A stretch of DNA of 64,000 nucleotides from Zeimonas sp032027205. Its GTDB lineage: Bacteria; Pseudomonadota; Gammaproteobacteria; Burkholderiales; Burkholderiaceae_E. A program made the position numbers and the translations under genes. Below are positions 58,381 to 64,000 of this stretch, in pieces. The notes below the pieces were generated by a model, which was given only the letters and a program-made list of their open reading frames with translations, was not told the origin of the DNA and searched no databases. The stretch lies in NCBI GenBank assembly GCA_032027205.1, contig JAVSMN010000001.1, positions 3,909,418 through 3,973,417 of the forward strand. The letters are read 5' to 3'. Each line of letters begins with the position of its first letter. Within the stretch, counting starts at the first letter, position 1.

Positions 58381-58776
58381 TTACGAACGCAGGCTCTCGG
58401 CGCTTCGCCAGCTCGAACTTCCGGGCAGCCGGCACTCCCAGAATCGCCATCCATTGACGGAGGTCTTAGTGATGGCAACAGCGGCGGCGGAAAGGGATGG
58501 ATACACGTCGCCGTTCACCGATAGTCCGTCCCGTTCTCCGCGACCGAGGTACGTCTGACCCTTGTGGATTGCGCGGAACTCGGTGCCCACGGGGATGCGA
58601 ACTCCCTTCGTTACCCAAGCTTCGGACTGAACGCCGTTCGCCGCCGGAGCCATGGATGGCTCTGCCCGCGACATCCCCAAGAGCTCTCGGACTACGTCGT
58701 TGTAGGTGACATCCTCCGTCGCGCGCCGGACGGTCAGTTGCTTGTAGACCTCGAAGTCGACATCGATCTGATACAT
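58381..58776 (-). CDS. RAMA-domain protein with SeqA-like N-terminus
   Basis: The 131-residue protein begins MYQIDVDFEVYKQLTVRRAT and continues VTYNDVVRELLG, like the N-terminal dimer segment of SeqA-type and ribbon-helix proteins. Residues 55-118 match the RAMA domain (VTKGVRIPVGTEFRAIHKGQ, YPSLSAAAVAITKTSVNGWR, FWEC), named for association with restriction-modification and DNA methylase genes and thought to read modified DNA. GGAGG lies 6 bases before ATG 58776. It heads a three-gene minus-strand block that includes the small terminase gene. A direct link to defence is inference. Confidence 0.72.
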   Translation of the reverse strand: MYQIDVDFEVYKQLTVRRATEDVTYNDVVRELLGMSRAEPSMAPAANGVQSEAWVTKGVRIPVGTEFRAIHKGQTYLGRGERDGLSVNGDVYPSLSAAAVAITKTSVNGWRFWECRLPGSSSWRSAESLRS

Positions 58777-59173
58777 GTTGCGTCCTCCGCGGATGGTCAA
58801 TTAAGAACTAGAGTGTGTTCAGCACTATAGTCCTATCTTTGCCGCAACGTCAAGAAGGGCTCTGGATTGAAATTGCAATGGGTAGGTAGCCGACCAGACA
58901 TCGAAGCACCAGCAGTCGCCCGATTTCCACCCCTCGGCGGTTACGAATGCATTGAGCGCACCAGCGTTCTTAGGCTCAAAGCGATGGGCCGCGCGAGGAC
59001 CTTCAAGTGTCATCGGCGCTGGGCAATTCGCAAGCGTTCCGGCGGGCAGGCGTGTGAGATGTAAGAGGTCGTTCGACACAGGCACGCAGCGGCATTGCGC
59101 CCCGAGGCATGCTGGCGAGGAGACGCCCCCGCGACGCAATGCCGCCGCGAGGTCAACCTCGACGTTAAATCGA
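58777..59173. other. Intergenic gap with a possible decayed attC site
   Basis: 58800-58860 is AT-rich and could hold promoters for the minus-strand block. At 59061-59170 a site with attC-like layout is seen: a near-R box GATGTAAG, GTCGTTCGACA, an exact 11-bp inverted repeat GCGGCATTGCG (59089-59099) and CGCAATGCCGC (59135-59145), TCAACCTCGA, and ACGTTAAAT fitting GTTRRRY. The next gene starts 4 bp later, as cassette genes do. Confidence 0.35.
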
Positions 59174-59620
59174 ATGAACGTACCCGCACTTGATCCACAA
59201 CTGACCGGAAACGTGGGCTTGTACTACTGCTGCTACAAGCTATCGCTGCTCGGCTGGAATGTGATGCCTACCGCTCGTAATGCGCGGGGCGTCGACATCA
59301 TCGCGTACAGCCGCGATGCATCTCGCTTCGTGGGGGTCCAGGTGAAGGCTCTCAGCAAGAGGAATCCTGTACCGCTCGGGACTTCACTTGAGAAGGTGAT
59401 GGGCGACTTCTGGGTAGTGATCAATCGCGTGGCCGGAACACCGGTCACGCATGTTCTCCTTCCGAGTGAAGTCCAGGCGCTCGCTCGTCGCGGAGAGAAA
59501 GACGGACGTGTGTCCTACTGGCTGCAGCCCCGGGAGTATGAGCAGTCGCAGTTTCGCGAAGCATGGGGGCGTATTGGTCATGGCGGAAGCCATGCTCCAG
59601 TCTTGGCCGACGCGGTCTAA
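59174..59620 (+). CDS. PD-(D/E)XK-like nuclease-fold protein, possible integron cassette gene
   Basis: The 148-residue protein begins MNVPALDPQLTGNVGLYYCC. It has a short nuclease-like core: GNVGLYYCCYKLSLLGWNV, then RNARGVDIIAY with Asp41, then FVGVQVKALSKR with Gln56 and Lys58 as a D-QxK motif. Strands VMGDFWVVINR and VTHVLLPSEVQAL follow. This is the pattern of archaeal Holliday-junction-resolvase-like and restriction-type proteins. Catalysis with Q in place of D/E is less sure. It is flanked by possible attC sites and its stop lies in the downstream one. Base composition is lower in GC than the core genes. Confidence 0.6.
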   Translation: MNVPALDPQLTGNVGLYYCCYKLSLLGWNVMPTARNARGVDIIAYSRDASRFVGVQVKALSKRNPVPLGTSLEKVMGDFWVVINRVAGTPVTHVLLPSEVQALARRGEKDGRVSYWLQPREYEQSQFREAWGRIGHGGSHAPVLADAV

Positions 59621-59709
59621 CCCGTCCGTTGAGCGGACGGTCTCTGGCGTGCTGCAACCCGTTTCGTCGGACGGCCTGATGGCAGCCGCTGAACTCCAGC
59701 GTGGGGTGT
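59615..59709. repeat. Possible degenerate attC recombination site
   Basis: GTCTAAC at 59615-59621 fits the RYYYAAC box and overlaps the stop codon of the gene before it. It is followed by CCGTCCGTTGAGCGGACGG, and about 50 bp later by CCGCTGAACTCCAGCG and GTGGGGT, a possible decayed GTTRRRY. The far box is imperfect, so the call is tentative. Confidence 0.35.
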
Positions 59710-59754
59710 CACCCGACTCCGTTCGTCACAAAGACTACCTTCGGCGGCAGACGC

Positions 59755-60606
59755 ATGCGAAAGATTGATCCAACCGACCCGATTTATAAAGGACTGACGA
59801 AGCCCGAACTGATTCGGATGAAGCACCTTTCGCATGAGGAGAAGGAGGCGATATCAATCGCGCTCTGGGGCGAACCACTCGTCGGCCCTCCTCCTTGGCA
59901 GAAGCAATGTGAACAACGATGGGCGGCGCTGTTGGGCGAGGTCAAGCCAGGGGGCGAGCCGTACCGTGTCACGCATGAAGACCTCAGGGAACGTCTTGCG
60001 CTGGCTCGCCATTACGCAAGAAGACGCTCAGGTCGGGCGGGTGCTGCACCACCAAACACTGTCGCGGCATTTTCAGATTGGATCATCCGACTCTACGTAC
60101 CCCAGAGGAGAACTGCTGCACTTATATCTGGGCTCGAAGGTGAGAACGCTGTCTTAGAGCACCGCCTGCGAGTTCAGAAAGCCAAGCTCGAAGTTCCACG
60201 GTGGGAACACCAAGGATGGAAGCTCGTGCATGACGGAATCCGTGGAGTCTTCGAAGGTGGGCTCGCAATATCGTCTCTAAAGGTGGGTGAAGCCTCGATG
60301 GTCGGAGTACCTGATCTCGTTTTTCGCGAACGCAAGACGGGGCGAGTTCTGATAGTCGAGTTGAAGGTGTCGGACGCAATACTCCCTTCCAACGGGTGGC
60401 CGAATCTTCGTGCGCAACTTTGGGCGTACTCTCGCATCGAGGCGTGGAGTGCCGCGCCCGAAGTACTGCTTGCCGGGGAAGTCTGGTCTTCGGAAAGGGC
60501 AGGTCTGCAGCGCAGAGCAACCTACCACTGGCGCGCGACCGATGCAGCTCTTCAGTCGGAATCGAGAGAACTCTTTGAAGCGTACGGCGGGCACGTCGTG
60601 GAGTAG
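59755..60606 (+). CDS. PD-(D/E)XK nuclease-superfamily protein
   Basis: The 283-residue protein starts MRKIDPTDPIYKGLTKPELI. Its N-terminal 140 residues are helical and charged and not recognised. The C-terminal part has a clear PD-(D/E)XK core: VGVPDLVFRERKTGRVLIVE and LKVSD give Pro186-Asp187 and Glu202-x-Lys204, then helix WPNLRAQLWAYSRIEAW and a closing strand EVLLAGEVW. Metal-dependent DNA cleavage is the family's usual activity. It lies between the shorter nuclease-like gene and the IS. Possible starts exist upstream at 59701; ATG 59755 is preferred. Confidence 0.68.
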   Translation: MRKIDPTDPIYKGLTKPELIRMKHLSHEEKEAISIALWGEPLVGPPPWQKQCEQRWAALLGEVKPGGEPYRVTHEDLRERLALARHYARRRSGRAGAAPPNTVAAFSDWIIRLYVPQRRTAALISGLEGENAVLEHRLRVQKAKLEVPRWEHQGWKLVHDGIRGVFEGGLAISSLKVGEASMVGVPDLVFRERKTGRVLIVELKVSDAILPSNGWPNLRAQLWAYSRIEAWSAAPEVLLAGEVWSSERAGLQRRATYHWRATDAALQSESRELFEAYGGHVVE

Positions 60607-60704
60607 GCTTGAGACCGAACCGGTCTAGGCCGTCGAGCTGATGCCGCTCGTCGGCGCGACGGGGCATGATGTGTTTCCATGGACAACTGACCTGCTCCCC
60701 TTTT

Positions 60705-61611
60705 TTAGTCCCGTGCCGAGCTAGAGTCCTCGGTTAAAGATATCTCAATCGTTTCTTCGTTCGCGCTTGCCCGCAGGGCAAGCGCTTCATTGCTTGCCGC
60801 GGCGTACTGGGCAGGCGTGAGGTAGCCGAGCGCACTGTGCGGCCGGTCGGTGTTGTACTCGATGCGCCACCGCTCGATGACCGATCGGGCGTGGGTCATG
60901 TTGATGAACCAGTGCTCGTTCAGGCATTCATCACGCAGCCGACCATTGAAGCCCTCGATGTAGGCGTTCTCCACGGGCTTGCCCGGTCGGATGAAGGCGA
61001 GGTGCACACGACGCAGATACGCCCAAGCATCGAGCACCTTGCCCTCGAACTCCGGCCCGTGGTCGACGGTGATGGACAGTGGCAAGCCGCGGTTCGGCAA
61101 GCCGGTCAAGCGTGGCCGCGACGCGCGTGCCGGGCAACGAGGTGTCGACCTCGATGGCCAGGCACCCGCGTGTGCAGTCATCGACGATGGTCAGGCACCG
61201 CAGCCTACGCCCGTTGGCCAATCCGTCGGAGACGAAGTCCATTGACCAGCTCACGTTCGGCGACGTCGGCTTGGGCAGCGGCTGACGCTCCACAGGACCG
61301 ATGCGCTTGCGCTTGCGGCGGCGAACGGCCAAGCCCGCTTGGCGGTACAGCCGATACACCCGCTTCCAGTTCACGAGATGACCCTCGCGCCGAATCAGAA
61401 CGTGCAGCCGGCGATAGCCGTAGCGGCGCTTCTCGGCGGCCAACGTCGCGAGCCGTTCGGTCAACAGCGCGTTGCTCTCGGCGCGCGTGGACTCGTACCG
61501 AAACACCGACCTCGAGATGCCAACCAGCCCACAGGCGCGTGTCACTCCCATCGCTCGCTCGGTCATCAGCACCTCGACCGCTTCGCGCCTGGCCTGTGGG
61601 CTCACCACTTT
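60705..61611 (-). pseudogene. IS3-family transposase OrfB, frameshifted
   Basis: Two frames together give a complete DDE integrase-core transposase. The first (from about 61611) reads VVSPQARREAVEVLMTERAM, then HTH-like VTRACGLVGISRSVFRYEST and the first acidic box VSWSMDFVSD. Near 61090 the frame changes by an extra base or two missing ones. The second frame reads LPLSITVDHGPEFEGKVLDA with the second aspartate, and ENAYIEGFNGRLRDECLNEH with the glutamate. The break falls between the first and second catalytic residues, so the protein should be dead. It overlaps the end of orfA, as is normal. Confidence 0.85.
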
Positions 61612-61865
61612 CGGCTGAGCAGCTCCTTGAGCGCCGACTTGTCCAGCTCGGCCTCCGCCAGCAGCTTCTTCAGCCGCCCGTTCTCGGTCTCGAGCTCCCT
61701 GAGCCGCTTGGCGTCCGACATCGTCATGCCGCCGTACTTGGCCTTCCAGTTGTAGAATGTCGCCTCGCTGATGCCGTGCTTGCGCAGCAACTCCGCAACC
61801 TTCGCACCGGCCTCCGCCTCGCGCAGCACCGCGATGATTTGCTCTTCCGTGCATCGCTTCTTCAT
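61602..61865 (-). CDS. IS3-family transposase OrfA
   Basis: The 87-residue protein begins MKKRCTEEQIIAVLREAEAG and has the HTH_Tnp_1 helix-turn-helix (KVAELLRKHGISEATFYNWK, AKYGGMTMSDAKRLRELETE) and a leucine-zipper-like tail (NGRLKKLLAEAELDKSALKE) that ends LLSRKW. It binds the IS ends. ATG 61865 has GAGG upstream and gives the usual start; the frame extends to 61883. A -1 shift normally joins it to OrfB, but OrfB is broken here. Confidence 0.9.
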   Translation of the reverse strand: MKKRCTEEQIIAVLREAEAGAKVAELLRKHGISEATFYNWKAKYGGMTMSDAKRLRELETENGRLKKLLAEAELDKSALKELLSRKW

Positions 61866-61958
61866 CGTCCGCTTCCTCGTCAAAGCGGACTCTAATCCCG
61901 GGCGGGACTGATTCAGGGGAGCAGGTCAGGTTGACGGGGACACTGTCATCGCGGGCCG

Positions 61959-63044
61959 CTACAAGCGGTCCGAAGCGAGCATGAAATATCTATGCCGACG
62001 GTCAGCATGAAAGCAAACCTCCACCCCGAACCGCACCGGCGCGGCTGAGTCGATGCTCGGAAACGCCTGGCGGTCGATCTCCAAGCGCAAGACCTGGCTG
62101 TGACGCACCGGTTGCAGGGCGTCTGCGGTGACCGCAAATAGGCGGTCACCGACAGCAATCGGCCCTGTTGCTTCGAAGCAGACAATCCGGTTGTCGTAGA
62201 CCTCCAGCGGCTGGCCCAGCGCCCTGGCCGCGCCAAGTTCGGCCGCGTGCTTCATGGCTTCCTGCAAGATCAGCTCATGAAGGCCGACCCCGTAGGCACG
62301 CACGAGGTCGCAACGCTCCATCAGCAGCGGCACGGACTCCAGCTGATCGGCCGTCATGGCGCCATGGGACACATCGTTGCGCCGCCGCACCAGGTCATCG
62401 ATGGGCTCGAACAGACGTTCCACCTCGGTGTCCGCCATAACACTCCAGTCGCGTTCGGGCGCCTGCGCCACAAGGTGGGCCTTGAAGGCCGGCGTCGAGA
62501 CGACGCGCCTGAGGTGGGACTGAATCCCGACGCCGCTGAGCAGGTCGGTAATGCGCGCGAGGTTGTGATTGCCCCGATGAAGCGCAAAGGCATGGCCGTT
62601 GAGCGTGAAACCGCTCTCCCTTGCCATCAGGCAGGAGTGGAGATTGGCCACCACGCGCTCATGGGTCGTCTCCGTTCGGAAACGATCCTTCAGCAGGGCA
62701 GTGGCCAGCGCCAGGGATTGCTCGAGGTGGCGCGTGCGGAAGGATTCAGGCAGCGCCTCATACCCCTTCGCAAAGCCGCCCAGGTGGTTTACGAAGCTCA
62801 CCACCAGGCCGTCCACCAGCTGCTCCAGGAGGCCGTACAGAGAAACGATGCCGACCGCATAAACGTACTGCCTGGTGTGCGTGGAGCGCTCGACGAGCTG
62901 CTGCAATAGCGCGGCCTCCTGGGCCTCCAGCTCTTGTCGTCTGGCATTGAGCAGACCTACCAGCTCGTTTTCCCTTTCGGTCCGCTCCAGGAAGCGGACA
63001 AGCTGGTCGAGGCCCGCATTGAAGTCGGCCAGCTCCGCCCTCAT
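61959..63044 (-). CDS. HEPN-domain protein, MAE_28990 type
   Basis: The 361-residue protein starts MRAELADFNAGLDQLVRFLE. The first 150 residues are helical (LLNARRQELEAQEAALLQQL, then YVYAVGIVSLYGLLEQLVDG). A HEPN ribonuclease-type motif R-x4-H is seen as Arg222 to His227 in RRRNDVSHG. The C-terminal third has beta strands (VYDNRIVCFEATGPIAVGDR). It is paired with the DUF262 protein, whose stop it overlaps by 4 bp. Such DUF262-HEPN pairs are found in defence islands, and RNA or DNA cleavage triggered by infection is likely. The IS lies 30 bp beyond its end. Confidence 0.75.
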   Translation of the reverse strand: MRAELADFNAGLDQLVRFLERTERENELVGLLNARRQELEAQEAALLQQLVERSTHTRQYVYAVGIVSLYGLLEQLVDGLVVSFVNHLGGFAKGYEALPESFRTRHLEQSLALATALLKDRFRTETTHERVVANLHSCLMARESGFTLNGHAFALHRGNHNLARITDLLSGVGIQSHLRRVVSTPAFKAHLVAQAPERDWSVMADTEVERLFEPIDDLVRRRNDVSHGAMTADQLESVPLLMERCDLVRAYGVGLHELILQEAMKHAAELGAARALGQPLEVYDNRIVCFEATGPIAVGDRLFAVTADALQPVRHSQVLRLEIDRQAFPSIDSAAPVRFGVEVCFHADRRHRYFMLASDRL

Positions 63045-64000
63045 GCCTGGGCCAGCGTGTCAGTGAGGAAGCCCTCAAGCGCCTTCTCCCTTGCCTGCAA
63101 TGCGCTGGGGTTCACGTTGCGCCCCTCGAAAGTATCGTAGTTGTTCTGATAGAAGCGCTCGATGCCGACCTGCAGCGCGGACGCCTTGGCCAGGATCCGG
63201 TCCCGCTTGTCCAGGTGCCAGCTCACAACGGCCATCAGCGCGTCATAGACCGTTGTGGTGGGCCTCTCCATCCACGACCACTGGCCGCGCCGCTGCCGGT
63301 AGAGCCAGAATGCCTTCTCCCCGAACGCCGCTTCGATCAAGGCGATGGTGTCCAGAAACATCTGCTCAAGCGCCTGCAGCGTGGGGGGCGGGAAGCCGTT
63401 GCCAAACCTCAGGAAGTTATCGAAGTACACCGACAGGGGTACCGTGCTCTTGTGCAGACGGTGCTTCTGACGGAAGGCGAAGAAGCGAAGCACCAGCTCC
63501 ACGTCTTCCATGCGGCGGAAGTCTTCGCTTTGCTGGCGCTCCTCCGATGGTTGCCCGCCGGCGAGCTCGGCGGCATCGGGCAGAGGCAGGTCCCAAAGGC
63601 GGCACAGCGAAGCATTCTTGGACAGCTTGATGGACAGCCTGTTGAGCGGTCCGTCGAAGATGGCGTTGCGCGTCTCCTGAGGAGTGAGCTTGGCGCCGCC
63701 ACTGTTGATGCGCTCGAAGACCATTTGCTTCAGGCGCAGCGCGTCCTCGGCATTCTTGGCCGTTTCCTTCAGCAGGATCACCGAAGACAGGTAGCGCCGG
63801 TCGATGCCCTCGCGGACCTTCTCTGGCAACGCCGTGTAGGCTCGGCCGTTGAGCTCGGGCCACTGCGTGAGGCCCGCCAACGCGAACTCGTCCCGATAGA
63901 AGGTACGGATGGTCGTCAAACGCTGCAGTCCGTCCATCACCTCGTACTTCGAGTAGTCGTACTCGTAGAGGAAGATGGGTGGGATCGGTACGTTCATGAT
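63041..64000 (-). CDS. DUF262 protein, 5' end beyond the window
   Basis: At least 318 residues are seen; DUF262 proteins usually have another 50-70 N-terminal residues before VPIPPIFLYEYDY, so the start lies past 64000. The ParB/Srx-like NTPase-nuclease motif appears as YEVMDGLQRLTTIRTFY, where the usual DGQQR is DGLQR. Then IDRRYLSSVILLKE, FERINSGGAKLTPQETRNAI and a helical C-terminal part (ALEQMFLDTIALIEAAFGEK). DUF262 is the GmrS-type domain of nucleotide-driven restriction of modified DNA. It is coupled to the HEPN gene. The changed glutamine may alter activity. Confidence 0.8.
   Translation of the reverse strand: MMNVPIPPIFLYEYDYSKYEVMDGLQRLTTIRTFYRDEFALAGLTQWPELNGRAYTALPEKVREGIDRRYLSSVILLKETAKNAEDALRLKQMVFERINSGGAKLTPQETRNAIFDGPLNRLSIKLSKNASLCRLWDLPLPDAAELAGGQPSEERQQSEDFRRMEDVELVLRFFAFRQKHRLHKSTVPLSVYFDNFLRFGNGFPPPTLQALEQMFLDTIALIEAAFGEKAFWLYRQRRGQWSWMERPTTTVYDALMAVVSWHLDKRDRILAKASALQVGIERFYQNNYDTFEGRNVNPSALQAREKALEGFLTDTLAQA

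Larger units (their letters stand above)
60688..61928 (-). mobile_element. IS3-family insertion sequence (IS407-like), transposase disrupted
   Basis: The element is 1241 bp. Both ends begin TGACCTGCTCCCCT when read inward, continuing to a shared AGTCCC, so the inverted repeats are about 25 bp with several mismatches. It holds orfA and orfB on the minus strand. OrfB has a frameshift. No matching target duplication is seen (left flank CAAC, right flank GGTT), which suggests later change or recombination at this copy. A 68-bp relic of a close relative lies at 2479. Confidence 0.88.

Noticed and set aside
58825..59139. Minus-strand ORF of 104 residues before the shorter nuclease-like gene
   Set aside because: No ribosome-binding site, no motif, and it overlaps the possible attC site; not enough to call.
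60607..60687. A third attC site after the longer nuclease gene
   Set aside because: No RYYYAAC and GTTRRRY pair with complementary inner boxes could be found before the IS.

Overview
The window is high-GC DNA from a proteobacterium, most likely a betaproteobacterium of the Burkholderiales. The evidence is established synteny and family type: argH next to algZ-algR-hemC-hemD-hemX-hemY, a pyruvate dehydrogenase operon whose E3 subunit carries its own lipoyl domain, ftsK-lolA-rarA-serS, and lipoproteins with poly-glycine after the lipobox cysteine. Nothing here fixes the genus. No database search was run; all family names come from motif recognition.

Layout. (1) 1-2840 is a worn accessory strip: two small lipoproteins, an orphan sugar-type binding protein without a signal peptide, a 68-bp relic of an IS3-family end, and a frameshifted tyrosine recombinase 3' end. 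(2) 2841-13944 is a compact element of about 11.1 kb, bounded by 14-bp direct repeats that copy the 3' end of tRNA-Ser(CGA). Every gene lies on the minus strand, many overlapping: P4-type integrase, AlpA-like regulator, zinc-ribbon protein, primase-helicase, a small HTH protein, a ClpP protease fused to an HK97-type major capsid protein, and a TPR-glycosyltransferase. There is no recognisable large terminase, portal or tail gene. It looks like a capsid-encoding phage satellite, and is the main discovery candidate. (3) 14.1-56.9 kb is ordinary chromosome: seryl-tRNA synthetase, replication-fork repair, lipoprotein sorting, FtsK, an FNR/CRP regulator, thioredoxin reductase, PII, NAD synthetase, the haem genes with AlgZ/AlgR, argininosuccinate lyase, a TRAP transporter, pyruvate dehydrogenase, a PAS kinase/FixJ regulator pair, and a tungstate ABC operon with its divergent regulator. 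(4) 56.9-64 kb, beyond tRNA-Arg(ACG), is a second accessory island: an orphan small terminase, a RAMA-domain protein, two PD-(D/E)XK nuclease-like genes (the first flanked by possible decayed attC sites), an IS3-family copy with a broken transposase, and a DUF262/HEPN pair typical of defence loci that runs off the window.

How it fits together. The core genes cover haem and NAD synthesis, envelope assembly and acetyl-CoA supply. The TRAP genes, the DctS/DctR-like pair and the pdh operon lie close together, which suggests linked carboxylate uptake and central carbon control, but that is inference. The two accessory islands sit at tRNA 3' ends, and each holds signs of more than one round of insertion.
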